A stretch of 63,634 nucleotides of DNA from NCBI RefSeq assembly GCF_001715295.1, contig NZ_MDKB01000005.1, positions 1 through 63,634 on the forward strand. The letters are read 5' to 3'. This document shows, piece by piece, positions 46,305-55,231 of this stretch. The stretch comes from Streptomyces griseus. Its GTDB lineage: Bacteria > Actinomycetota > Actinomycetes > Streptomycetales > Streptomycetaceae. The first letter of the stretch is position 1. Every line of letters begins with the position of its first letter. The position numbers and the translations under genes are program-made. The notes under the pieces were generated by a model. That model had not been told where the DNA came from. It did no database searches and saw nothing but the letters and a program-made list of their open reading frames with translations.

Positions 46305-46592
46305 TCACTCCGCCCCCTGGGGGGTGGGGACGGTGGCTCCGTTCCCCGCGCGGATCGCCTCGACGACGCTCTGGTGGAAGGAACGGCTGGCTTCCTCGGA
46401 GGGACACGGCACCGGACTGCCTGCCAGCGTGAACCAGTCGGAGGCGCCGCTGAACTGCACGGCCACCTCTGCCTGTCCCTCGGACCATGTCGTGTGTACG
46501 GTCAGATCGCCGTTCACGACGCCTACCTCTTCGGTGCGCACTCCGCCTGATCCCGCGAAGACACCGCAGGTAGTCCACGATGCCCAGTTCAT
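46305..46592 (-). CDS. 95-aa conserved protein of unknown function
   Basis: MNWASWTTCGVFAG..., with GDLTVHTTWSEGQAEVAVQFSGASDWFTLAGSPVPCPS in the middle. I have seen such sequences as stand-alone small proteins in Streptomyces, so the start at 46592 (with GAAAGG upstream) is preferred, although the frame is open upstream into the DUF2000 gene. A beta-rich soluble fold is likely. Function unknown. Confidence 0.65.
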   Translation of the reverse strand: MNWASWTTCGVFAGSGGVRTEEVGVVNGDLTVHTTWSEGQAEVAVQFSGASDWFTLAGSPVPCPSEEASRSFHQSVVEAIRAGNGATVPTPQGAE

Positions 46593-46731
46593 GACGCGTC
46601 GCCTTTCGGGACACAAAACCTGTCGAGCGGACTGATTCGAGTATGGCACCGGACACCAGCAATCGCACACATGTGCCCGCGAGTGTCCGTTCGGTGACAC
46701 CGTGGGGTCACCGCGGCCGACGGGGCGCGGG

Positions 46732-47162
46732 TCAGGGGTGCATCGACGCGCCTCCAGGATCTTGTCCACCGCGTTCCGCGGCCCGTGGACAGCGAGGCCC
46801 ACCAGATCCGTCGCGTCCCGTCCCACGGGACGGACGGCCGCCCGGTTCGCCTTGTCGTGACCGGTGGCGAAGAGGTCGGAGGTGAACACAGCCATGGTCG
46901 CGTCCCGGCCGACCGCCCGGGTGTGTGCCGTGGTCAACAGCTCCTTCGGCCCGGCGAAGACGAGGACGGGCCGGCGGAACATCGGCAGGTACGGCGTGCC
47001 GTCCGCGTCGGCGTACGGCTCTCCGATCACCTCCGGCACCTGTGTCCCGAAGCCGCTGACCAGGAAAGCGGTCACGTTGAGCCGCTGCCGGGCCGCGAGG
47101 TCGTCACGGAGCAGAACAGCGATCTTGGTGTCGAGGCGTACCGGCGTGCCGTCATCGGTCAT
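46732..47162 (-). CDS. DUF2000-family protein, stop apparently lost by 1-base deletion
   Basis: VRLDTKIAVLLRDDLAARQRLNVTAFLVSGF through GLAVHGPRNAVDKILE is a complete DUF2000 domain (about 140 residues). After that the frame continues, through sequence without coding character, into the 95-aa gene, giving a 285-residue fusion. Adding one G to the GG in ctggaggcgcg (about 46750-46755) would end the protein at a TGA at 46732-46734. I think the fusion is an artefact or a recent mutation. Function of DUF2000 is unknown. Confidence 0.7.
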
Positions 47163-47245
47163 GCGGGAAGCCCGCCGAGCGACCCTCGGTCCGTCTTGTA
47201 CGTCGAGCCCGGGCCACTACGCGCGTCCGGGAAGGACGTCACCGG

Positions 47246-47755
47246 CTACCCGCGCTCCAGCACCCCGCGGACGTACGCCGCCTGACCCACGTGCTGCAGG
47301 TCGTCGGAGACGACGCTGATCAGCCGTACGCCGAGGGTGACGGGCGGCGACCAGGACTCGTCCACGATCCGGTCCAGGGCGCGGCCGTCGAGCCCCGCGA
47401 CGAATTCGACGGTCCTCTCGTGCACGGCGTCGTGGTAGCCGAGGAGGAGACCGGCCGAGGAGACCCGTACGGAGGCCACCTCCTCGCTGCTGTGGCCGTA
47501 GCCGGTCGAGCCCTTCGCCAGGGGCAGTTCGAAGCGGGAGGCCCAGTCCTGCGAGAACCAGACCTGCTCCCTCCCCTCGGCGTCGGCGAGGTGGTCGTCC
47601 TGGACACGCGTGAGGTGCCATACGAGCCAGGCGATCGAGTTGGCCCCGTCGTCGAGCCTGGCGTTGAGCGTGTCCGGGGAGAGCCCCTCGACGGTGGCGT
47701 GCACTTCTTCCTGGATGCGCGAGAACGCTTCGGTGAGCAAGCCTGCACTGTTCAT
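47246..47755 (-). CDS. DinB-like / DUF664 mycothiol-type transferase
   Basis: A 169-residue four-helix protein of the DinB superfamily. LVWHLTRVQDDHLAD and DDLQHVGQAAYVRG provide the His ligands of the metal site. Actinobacterial DinB proteins include mycothiol-dependent transferases and isomerases; the substrate is unknown here. The start is ATG 47755 at the conserved helix opening. Confidence 0.85.
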   Translation of the reverse strand: MNSAGLLTEAFSRIQEEVHATVEGLSPDTLNARLDDGANSIAWLVWHLTRVQDDHLADAEGREQVWFSQDWASRFELPLAKGSTGYGHSSEEVASVRVSSAGLLLGYHDAVHERTVEFVAGLDGRALDRIVDESWSPPVTLGVRLISVVSDDLQHVGQAAYVRGVLERG

Positions 47756-47858
47756 ACGACCACCATGGCCGGTCGGCGCGCCGGGCCGGGGCTGCGACAC
47801 GGCGGGGGCCCTGGGCACCCGCCCGGCGCAGCGCGCACGGGCGGGCGCGCCGTACGGC

Positions 47859-48587
47859 TCAGGAGCGGGGGCCCACGTAGGTCACGGTGACCTTCTCGAA
47901 GCCCAGCGATCCGAGAAGTCCCCGGAGCATCGCGGCGGTGTTCTTCTCCGCCCGGTCGGTGAGGTCGCTCTCCTCGGCCGCTTTCCCGATGTGCTCGACG
48001 GCCACTTTGTTGACCGCCTGTTCGCTGCCGGGATTGTCGGAGAAGAGGTCGCCGAGCCGGTCCAGCAGGCCTCGCTGCTTGGACACGGCGTAGGAGCGGT
48101 CCGGGTCCAGGGCCGGCTTGCCCAGTACGGCGTGGGGCAGGCGGAGTTCGGCTGTCGTCCGGTCCTCGTCGACGACGACCCCGTCCTCGGCCACCTTGCC
48201 GAGGTCGACGGATGCCTGGACGGTTCCGGCGCCCACGTAGAGGGTTCGGGTGCCGCGGATGGCGTCGGGAAGGAACTTCGCGTCCTTCTCCAGGTCGACG
48301 ACGACCTGGAAGTTCCCGGAGGCCGCCTCGTAGGCACTCATGTCCTGGATCGATTTGAGTACCGCGGGACCGGAGCGGTCCCTCGTCTCCTCGCCGAAGA
48401 GACCGCCGAGTCCGGGCAGGAGGCTGAGCCTGCTGCCCAGGAGCAGCAGGACGAGGCCGGCGGCGCACACGCCGGCGAAGGGCAGGCATCCTCGCGTGCG
48501 CGAACGCGGGCGCGAGTGGGGCCTGTTGCCGTCGTCGGGCTCTCCGGCGCTGTCTGTCCTTACGTCAGTGGACGTCATGCCTTCCAT
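47859..48587 (-). CDS. DUF4230 membrane-anchored protein
   Basis: A 242-residue protein with a cytosolic basic N-terminus, one membrane helix (CLPFAGVCAAGLVLLLLGSR, about 34-53) and an extracytoplasmic DUF4230 domain (VLKSIQDMSAYEAASGNFQVVVDLEKD, FLPDAIRGTRTLYVGAGTVQASVDL). Alternative start 48578. DUF4230 proteins are common in Gram-positives with no assigned biochemical role. Confidence 0.8.
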   Translation of the reverse strand: MEGMTSTDVRTDSAGEPDDGNRPHSRPRSRTRGCLPFAGVCAAGLVLLLLGSRLSLLPGLGGLFGEETRDRSGPAVLKSIQDMSAYEAASGNFQVVVDLEKDAKFLPDAIRGTRTLYVGAGTVQASVDLGKVAEDGVVVDEDRTTAELRLPHAVLGKPALDPDRSYAVSKQRGLLDRLGDLFSDNPGSEQAVNKVAVEHIGKAAEESDLTDRAEKNTAAMLRGLLGSLGFEKVTVTYVGPRS

Positions 48588-48658
48588 GTGACCCCGCTCG
48601 CCGATTTCAGTCCGCCCCGCACACCGATTACGCCAGATCCTGTACGGGCGGGTGTGCG

Positions 48659-49174
48659 CTACGCCCCCGTCACCCCGTCCAGGCGTTCCCTCAGCAGGTC
48701 GGCGTGGCCGATGTGGCGCGCGTACTCGGCGATCATGTGAACGTGCACGAGCCGCAGGGAGTGGACCGTCCCCTGGTGCGTGAAGGTGTCGTCGAGCGAC
48801 GCGTCGGCCACCGCTTCGTCCGCGAGGCGCATCTCCTCGACGAGCCGCGCGTAGTCGGCGGCGGCGTCGGCCGGCGCGAGATCCTCGAAGTCGGCGTCCT
48901 TGCCCTTGTCCCGGTCGTACATCGGAGGCATCGAGAGGCCGGCGAACCGTTCACGGAACCACGTGCGTTCGACCTTCGCCATATGCCGGATCAGGCCGAG
49001 CAGGGTGAGGCCGGACGGCTGTACCGTCCTCTCGGCGAGCTGTTCGCCGGTCAGGCCCGCGCACTTCGCGAGGAGCGTGGTGCGGTAGAAGGCGAGGAAG
49101 GCGGTGAGCGTCTCGCGCTCACCGGCGGCGAGGGGGCCGAGGATTCGGGTGACCTCAGGTGCTGTCCATGTCAT
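48659..49174 (-). CDS. DinB-family (DUF664) protein
   Basis: A 171-residue DinB-superfamily protein: LLGLIRHMAKVERTWFRERFAG carries the first metal His, and VHVHMIAEYARHIGHADLLRERLDG the others. It has the same fold as the protein at 47246-47755 but is distant from it. Probably a metal-dependent thiol transferase of unknown substrate. Confidence 0.88.
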   Translation of the reverse strand: MTWTAPEVTRILGPLAAGERETLTAFLAFYRTTLLAKCAGLTGEQLAERTVQPSGLTLLGLIRHMAKVERTWFRERFAGLSMPPMYDRDKGKDADFEDLAPADAAADYARLVEEMRLADEAVADASLDDTFTHQGTVHSLRLVHVHMIAEYARHIGHADLLRERLDGVTGA

Positions 49175-49386
49175 CGTGCGATCATGCCTGGCGGCCTCGG
49201 GCCGGCGCCAGGCATGTGGCGTGCCCGGCGCAGCTGCCCGTATCCGGCGGGGCGCCCGCGGGCTCGGTGGGGCCGGTGCCTCCGCCCGCCGGCCCTCTTC
49301 CCCCCTTCAGACGCCGGACGCGGAGGACCGCACCGGCTCGGGGCACCCGCCTCACGCCCCGGCGGGTCGGGGCCCGTCACCGCGCC

Positions 49387-49443
49387 GGGTGCCCCGCCGG
49401 CGCCGGCGGGGCACCCGGCCGCCGGTGACGGCCGGCGGCCGGG
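49387..49443. terminator. Two adjacent strong hairpins after the GH48 gene
   Basis: A 30-bp perfect palindrome (49387-49416, starting GGGTGCCCCG) is followed by a second hairpin (arms CCCGGCCGCCGG, 49414-49443, 6-nt loop). They lie 28 nt downstream of the GH48 stop on the minus strand and form a strong double terminator. Confidence 0.85.
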
Positions 49444-49471
49444 TGCCCCTGACGTACGCTCACTCACTCAG

Positions 49472-52417
49472 TCACTCGAGGAGATCGGCATAGGCCCCCA
49501 GGGCGAGCGCGATGTCGGCCTGCGCCCAGAACCGGTGGTAGGTGAAGACCGGTGCGGCTCCACCGTCCAGGTAGCTCTGCACCTTCGGCCAGTTCGGGTC
49601 GTCCTTGTAGAACGAGCGGATGGACAGGAACGTCGAGTCCTTGTCGACGGTGTCGCCGTTGGGCATCGCGCCCGTCCAGCCGCTGGGTACGTAGACCGGG
49701 TCGTCGAAGCGGTTGTAGTCGGCGCGGGTCTCGGGGACCGCCACTCCGGCATCGTCCTGGTAGTGGCTCCACATGCCGTCGAGCAGTGCCTCGGCCGTGG
49801 CCTTTGCCTGCGTGTCACCGGACTTGGCGGCGTAGTAGGTCAGCGTCCGGGCGTAGGCACCGGCCACCCCGACGTCGTTGGTGTAGTCCGCGACCGTGAC
49901 GTGGAGGCCCGCGTTGGACCCGGGGTTCGACGCGTTCCAGGTGTCCGGCGCACCGGACCACTTGAGCGTCGAGGGCACGAGGTAGGTGCCGTCCGGGTTG
50001 ACGGTCGTCTCGGAAAGGGCCCAGTCGACCCACTTGTCGAGCACCGCCTTGGCCTGTGCGTCACCCGATTCGTGGTAGTACTCGGCGACGCGCTCCATGG
50101 ACCACGCCTGGAAGCCGAACCACTGGTTGGACGGCGGGTCGTGGTAGACGGGCTTCTCGTCGTAGTACATGCCGTAGAAGGTCGGTGTGCCGGCCGGCGG
50201 CTGGGCGTATCTGCCCTTCCAGCTGTTGGTCGCGCCGCCCGCGATGGCTCCCTCGTCGGACTGGAGCCACTGGTAGAAGTCCAGCTGCCGGTCCAGGCTC
50301 TTGGCCCAGTCCTGCTGTCCGGTGGCCGACTTGGGCTTGAGGTCGGCGACGGAACTCAGCGCGTAGGCCGCCATCGGGTTCTGGTACCCGCCGTGGGCGT
50401 GGCTGGAGCCGATGCGCCAGGACCAGCCCGCCGAGGTGTCGGTGGCGCCGCCCCAGGCGTAGTACCAGGACATCAGGTAGTGCGCGCTGTCCTTGCCGGA
50501 GCCCGCGGGGCAGGTGGTCGGGCCGACGCAGTTGCCGACCTTCTTGAAGTACTTGTCGAACATGGAGTAGCGCAGGTAGTCGCCCATCTTCGCGGCCTTG
50601 CCGACGGTCGCGGCGACCTCGCCCGACTTGCCCTGTTCCCTGGCCCAGACGTCCGCCCAGTAGGCGGCCTGGACGGCACGGGCGTCGGCGTCGGGCGCGT
50701 TGGTGAACTTCCACTGCTTGGCGTAGGAGGAGTCCCCGGTGAACAGGTCGAGGTATCCGTTCCGGCCGCCGTAGGAGAAGTTGTCGCAGGTCGGGTGGGT
50801 GACGGTCTCCCAGACCGACTCCTGCGGACCGCGCTGGAAGGTGTTGATGTAGGACGGCCCGGTATCGGCGGGGCCGGCCGAGCACTTCCCGGGCGTGTTG
50901 CCGTATCCGTAGACGTTGTCGACGTCCTGGATCCAGTGCATGCCGTAGATGTCGTCGGTGCCGTACGCGCTCTTCAGCTCCGCGGCGATCGGGTCGGAGC
51001 CGGAGGACGCCGAGCCGTCGAGGACCGCGGGGTACTCGTTCGGGGTGTCGTGCTCGGGCGCGTAGGTGGCGGGCTTCGACGCGTTGTAGAAGGAGTTGGT
51101 CGGCTGATCGGCGTGGGTGGGGATCATGTACTTCTCCATGGTCGCCCACGCACCGTTGAACTTCGTCCAGTCGCCCGTGATCTTGCCGTACATGGCCTGC
51201 AGCCAGATGAGGTAGCTGTACGCCTCCGATGTCGTCTCGTGGCCCTGGTCGGGGGCCTCGACGATCAGCGTCTCGACGGAGTGGTAGGGGATGCCCTCCG
51301 GTGAGAAGTAGCCGTTCGCCGGGTCGGTGATCTTCCCGTAGAGGCCGAGGAAGCGCGCGTCGTACTCCTTCGACCCGGCCAGCTGGGTGACGACGACCTC
51401 CGCCTTGCCGTGGCCGGGGGCCGTGGCGGTGAAGGTGGCGGCGCCCTTACCGGAACTGTCGGCCGCGACGGTCACCTTCTGTGCGGTGGACCAGTTCGCC
51501 GGGGTGAACGTGAGGCTCGCCCCGCCCGTGACGCTCAGCCCGGTGTTGCCCGCGGTGCGGGCCACGGTGACGGTGACGTTCGCCGGCGGGGCGGTGGACA
51601 GCTTCACGTCGAAGGTCCCCGACCTGCCCTGCTGAACGCCCAGTTGTGCGGGCGTGGCGACGACGGCGGGGCCCGCCACGACGGTGATGCCCGCGGGCGC
51701 CGACTCCGCCGAGGCGCCGAGGCTGTCGTAGGCCCTGGCGTACACGGAGTGGTTGCCGGCCGCGAGGCCCTGGGCGCTGAAGCTGTAGGGGGAGGTGGTG
51801 TCCGTGCCGAGCAGGGTCGTGTCGTCGTAGAACTCGACCTTGCTGATTCCCGCTCCGTCGGCGGCCGCCGCGGTGGCGGCCAGCGGGACCGCGTCCCCGG
51901 CGGAGAAGACGCTGCCCGCGGCGGGGCTGGTGAGGACGGTGATCGGCGGCTGGTGTGCGCCCGCGCAGACCGTGCCGTTGACGGCGAAGGCGGTGGGTGC
52001 GGTGTTGGTGCCGCTGTACGAGAACTGGGCGCCGGTCGTCACGGCGGCCCCGGCGGCGACGGTCCCGTTCCAGGCGCTGTTCTTGACGGTGACGGTCCTG
52101 CCGGCCTGAGACCAGGTGCCGTTCCAGCCGTTGCTGAGCTTCTGGTTGCCCGCGTAGTCGTACGTCAGGGTCCAGCCGTCGATCGCGGCCGCGCCCCGGT
52201 TGGTGAGGGTGAGCTCGGTGGTGAAGCCCGAACCCCAGTCATCCGTCCTGTAGTCGACACTGCACTGCACCGCGGCGGCCTGGGCAGGAGTGCCGGCTGC
52301 GGCGGTCAAACCCAGAGGGAGGGCGAACGCGGCCACGGACGCGGTCCACAGCCGCCTGCGTCCGACTCGGCGGAGTCTCTTCGGTAACCAGGTTCTTCGT
52401 GCGGTTCCCGTCGGCAT
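49472..52417 (-). CDS. GH48 cellobiohydrolase with CBM2
   Basis: A 981-residue secreted cellulase. Start at 52417 with AGGAGG upstream. Signal peptide (about 1-48, ending PAQAAA), CBM2 (about 49-155, VQCSVDYRTDDWGSGFT), a bacterial Ig-like domain (about 157-250), a second beta-sandwich (about 252-350), and GH48 (about 355-981) with HETTSEAYSYLIWLQAMYG holding the proton-donor Glu. GH48 enzymes release cellobiose from reducing ends of crystalline cellulose and synergise with GH6. A perfect CebR box lies 70 bp upstream. Confidence 0.95.
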   Translation of the reverse strand: MPTGTARRTWLPKRLRRVGRRRLWTASVAAFALPLGLTAAAGTPAQAAAVQCSVDYRTDDWGSGFTTELTLTNRGAAAIDGWTLTYDYAGNQKLSNGWNGTWSQAGRTVTVKNSAWNGTVAAGAAVTTGAQFSYSGTNTAPTAFAVNGTVCAGAHQPPITVLTSPAAGSVFSAGDAVPLAATAAAADGAGISKVEFYDDTTLLGTDTTSPYSFSAQGLAAGNHSVYARAYDSLGASAESAPAGITVVAGPAVVATPAQLGVQQGRSGTFDVKLSTAPPANVTVTVARTAGNTGLSVTGGASLTFTPANWSTAQKVTVAADSSGKGAATFTATAPGHGKAEVVVTQLAGSKEYDARFLGLYGKITDPANGYFSPEGIPYHSVETLIVEAPDQGHETTSEAYSYLIWLQAMYGKITGDWTKFNGAWATMEKYMIPTHADQPTNSFYNASKPATYAPEHDTPNEYPAVLDGSASSGSDPIAAELKSAYGTDDIYGMHWIQDVDNVYGYGNTPGKCSAGPADTGPSYINTFQRGPQESVWETVTHPTCDNFSYGGRNGYLDLFTGDSSYAKQWKFTNAPDADARAVQAAYWADVWAREQGKSGEVAATVGKAAKMGDYLRYSMFDKYFKKVGNCVGPTTCPAGSGKDSAHYLMSWYYAWGGATDTSAGWSWRIGSSHAHGGYQNPMAAYALSSVADLKPKSATGQQDWAKSLDRQLDFYQWLQSDEGAIAGGATNSWKGRYAQPPAGTPTFYGMYYDEKPVYHDPPSNQWFGFQAWSMERVAEYYHESGDAQAKAVLDKWVDWALSETTVNPDGTYLVPSTLKWSGAPDTWNASNPGSNAGLHVTVADYTNDVGVAGAYARTLTYYAAKSGDTQAKATAEALLDGMWSHYQDDAGVAVPETRADYNRFDDPVYVPSGWTGAMPNGDTVDKDSTFLSIRSFYKDDPNWPKVQSYLDGGAAPVFTYHRFWAQADIALALGAYADLLE

Positions 52418-52486
52418 GCGCGGGTACCTCCTCGCGGCTCGGCGACATGGGGGGCGTGCGGGGATCGAGCACAAGCCTTGAACCAG

Positions 52487-52500
52487 TGGGAGCGCTCCCA
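52487..52500. promoter_or_regulatory. CebR box, perfect
   Basis: TGGGAGCGCTCCCA is the 14-bp palindrome bound by CebR, the cellobiose-responsive LacI-type repressor of Streptomyces cellulase genes. It lies 70 bp upstream of the GH48 start. Confidence 0.92.
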
Positions 52501-52621
52501 GCATGGAGACAGGGAAAATCGGAGTCAAGAGACGTGAAGAGTCGAATAATTTCGATGACAGGAGATCTCAACTGGCCTGTTGACCGACACCACTTGACGC
52601 TCTAACGTCAAGCCACACCAG

Positions 52622-52635
52622 TGGGAGCGGTTCCA
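52622..52635. promoter_or_regulatory. CebR box, imperfect
   Basis: TGGGAGCGGTTCCA differs from the CebR consensus at two positions. It is on the side of the GH6 gene but 726 bp from its start codon. Confidence 0.75.
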
Positions 52636-52683
52636 TCAGTGGACGTGCCGTAGGGGGCGCGTCCGATCTGGAAGGGGTCGCTC

Positions 52684-53360
52684 ATGCATCACTCCCCGCA
52701 CGTGAGGCACACCACCGCCGCGGTCACCGGCCTGGGTCGTCCCACCAGGAGGTGTAGCTCCTTCGGACGCGAGCTGCCGGACGTACGGACGGTGGACACA
52801 GGGCGGGAACGCCCGGTGGTCCCGGTCCGGCAGAAGTCGTCGCGACGAGCCGGAGCCGCGACGGAAGGCGTCCGCACGGTGCGGGAACCCTCGCCGGCCT
52901 CCCGGCATCCGGGACGGGCCCGGGCTCCACGCCGACGCGTACGGGCTCGACGGCACGCTCCGCACCACGGATCCCGAACCGGATCCGACCGACCCGACGG
53001 GCATCACGGCTCCGGCGGACCCGACCGACCTCGTCGGCCGCGTCGGCCCGGTCCCTGACGTCCACGACTCCCACGTCCGCACCGACGGGCACTCCTGTGC
53101 CCGCCCGTTCGCCCCGGTCCTCGCCGAAGTCCCGCTCCTCATGGGCCGCGACGGCGTGAACACCTGCTCCCACGGCCTCGCCGACCGGGTCACGCAGAGG
53201 TTCGAGGACCGCGGACACGTCTTTCCCGGACGGACCCGCATGACCCGGGACCCTTCTCAGGTCCGTCCACGTCCGCGACTACGACGGTACCCCCACCCCG
53301 TACGAAACGGGCTGCGCGGAACATCCGCGTGCCCTCGACAGCTGAGGAAACAGAATTCGT
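52684..53360 (+). other. Long spacer before the GH6 gene with coding-like remnant
   Basis: About 680 bp between the second CebR box and the GH6 start. From about 52900 to 53250 one plus-strand frame (reading DVHDSHVRTDGHSCARPF, then EVPLLMGRDGVNTCSHGLADRV) has very high third-position G+C and no stops, as real genes do here, but no start, no family I recognise, and it runs out of frame into the GH6 gene. It may be a gene remnant or an insertion in the GH6 leader. Confidence 0.35.
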
Positions 53361-55115
53361 ATGAGCCGCACGAGCCGCACCTCCCTGCGCCGATCCAGAA
53401 CTGCACTCATAGCGGCGGGAGCACTCGTCGCCGCAGCCGCGGGTTCCGCCGCCGCGGTGGCGCCCTTCTCGGCCTCCGCCGCCGCGGCGGCCGGATGCAC
53501 CGTCGACTACAAGATCGACAATCAGTGGAACGGCGGACTCACCGCCTCGGTGAGCGTCAAGAACCTGGGCGCCGCCCTGTCCGGCTGGCAGCTGGAGTGG
53601 TCGTTCGCCGGTGGCGAGAAAGTCAGTCAGGGCTGGAACGCCACTGTCACCCAGAGCGGCTCGGCCGTCACCGCGAAGGACGCCGGTTACAACGCCGCTC
53701 TGGCCACCGGGGCCTCCACGTCCTTCGGTTTCAACGCGACCGGGAACGGCAACAGCACCGTCCCCGCGACGTTCAAGCTGAACGGAGTCACCTGCGACGG
53801 TGGCACCACCGGCCCCACCGATCCCCCGGACCCGACCGACCCTCCCACCGACCCGCCCGCGGGCAGCAAGGTGGACAACCCGTACGCGGGCGCGAAGGTC
53901 TACGTGAACCCGGAGTGGTCGGCGAACGCCGCCGCCGAGCCGGGAGGCAGCCGGATCGCCAACCAGCCGACCGGCATCTGGCTCGACCGGATCGCCGCGA
54001 TCGAGGGCGCGAACGGCGGTATGGGACTCCGCGACCACCTGGACGCGGCCCTGGCGCAGAAGGGCTCCGGGGAGCTCGTCGTCCAGCTCGTCATCTACAA
54101 CCTTCCCGGGCGCGACTGCTCGGCCCTGGCCTCCAACGGTGAACTCGGCCCCACCGAGATCGACCGCTACAAGACGGAGTACATCGACCCGATCGCGGCG
54201 ATCCTCGCGGACCCGAAGTACGCAGGTCTCCGCATCGTCAACACGGTCGAGATCGACTCGCTCCCGAACCTGGTCACCAACGCCGGCGGCCGTCCGACCG
54301 CCGTGCCGGCCTGTGACGTGATGAAGGCGAACGGCAACTACGTCAAGGGCGTCGGCTACGCGCTCAACAAGCTCGGTGACGCGCCCAACGTCTACAACTA
54401 CATCGACGCGGGACACCACGGGTGGCTCGGCTGGGACGACAACTTCGGCCCGTCCGCCGAGATCATCCACCAGGCCGCGACCGCGGAGGGCGCGACCGTC
54501 AACGACGTGCAGGGCTTCATCACCAACACGGCCAACTACAGCGCGCTGAAGGAGAACAACTTCTCCATCGGTGACACCGTGAACGGCACGTCCGTGCGCC
54601 AGTCCAAGTGGGTCGACTGGAACCGCTACACCGACGAGCTGTCCTTCGCACAGGCGTTCCGCACCAAGCTCGTCTCCGTCGGCTTCAACTCCGACATCGG
54701 CATGCTGATCGACACCTCCCGCAACGGCTGGGGCGGAGCGAACCGGCCGACCGGACCGGGTGCGACCACCAGCGTGGACACCTATGTGGACGGTGGACGC
54801 TACGACCGTCGCATCCACTTGGGCAACTGGTGCAACCAGTCCGGGGCGGGCCTCGGCGAACGGCCGAAGGCGGCACCCGAAGCCGGGATCGACGCCTACG
54901 TCTGGATAAAGCCTCCGGGTGAGTCCGACGGCTCCAGCAAGGAGATCCCGAACAACGAGGGCAAGGGCTTCGACCGGATGTGCGACCCGACCTACACGGG
55001 CAACCCCCGGAACAACAACCACATGTCCGGTGCTCTGCCCGACGCGCCGATCTCGGGTAAGTGGTTCTCCGCCCAGTTCCAGGAGTTGATGAAGAACGCC
55101 TACCCGGCGCTCTAG
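53361..55115 (+). CDS. GH6 cellulase with CBM2
   Basis: A 584-residue secreted enzyme. Signal peptide (about 1-42, ending ASAAAAA), CBM2 (about 45-145; GCTVDYKIDNQWNGG), a Pro/Asp/Thr linker (DPPDPTDPPTDPP, about 150-163) and GH6 (about 170-584; NPYAGAKVYVNPEWSA, IYNLPGRDCSALASNGEL with the catalytic Asp region, and GGRYDRRIHLGNWCNQ). GH6 cellobiohydrolases act from non-reducing ends, complementing GH48. GAGGAAA precedes the start. It is divergent from GH48. Confidence 0.95.
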   Translation: MSRTSRTSLRRSRTALIAAGALVAAAAGSAAAVAPFSASAAAAAGCTVDYKIDNQWNGGLTASVSVKNLGAALSGWQLEWSFAGGEKVSQGWNATVTQSGSAVTAKDAGYNAALATGASTSFGFNATGNGNSTVPATFKLNGVTCDGGTTGPTDPPDPTDPPTDPPAGSKVDNPYAGAKVYVNPEWSANAAAEPGGSRIANQPTGIWLDRIAAIEGANGGMGLRDHLDAALAQKGSGELVVQLVIYNLPGRDCSALASNGELGPTEIDRYKTEYIDPIAAILADPKYAGLRIVNTVEIDSLPNLVTNAGGRPTAVPACDVMKANGNYVKGVGYALNKLGDAPNVYNYIDAGHHGWLGWDDNFGPSAEIIHQAATAEGATVNDVQGFITNTANYSALKENNFSIGDTVNGTSVRQSKWVDWNRYTDELSFAQAFRTKLVSVGFNSDIGMLIDTSRNGWGGANRPTGPGATTSVDTYVDGGRYDRRIHLGNWCNQSGAGLGERPKAAPEAGIDAYVWIKPPGESDGSSKEIPNNEGKGFDRMCDPTYTGNPRNNNHMSGALPDAPISGKWFSAQFQELMKNAYPAL

Positions 55116-55122
55116 GGTCCTT

Positions 55123-55225
55123 CGTCCGGACCGCGCGAACGGCGCGGTCCGGACGGAACACCCGGGATTTCCCGGCCGGACCGTGCCGGGCCCGTGGGGT
55201 CCGGGAGCTGGCACGGTCCGGCCGG
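55123..55225. terminator. Two hairpins between GH6 and VanZ genes
   Basis: A perfect 14-bp stem (CGTCCGGACCGCGC, 55123-55155, 5-nt loop) starts 8 nt after the GH6 stop. A second 16-bp stem (CCGGCCGGACCGTGCC, 55172-55225, 22-nt loop) lies close to the stop of the convergent VanZ gene. Confidence 0.85.
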
Positions 55226-55231
55226 GAGGCC

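Noticed and set aside
53141..54142. 333-codon frame starting before the GH6 gene
   Set aside because: From 53361 on it is merely an alternate frame of GH6; only its first part (before 53250) is coding-like and is reported as a possible remnant.
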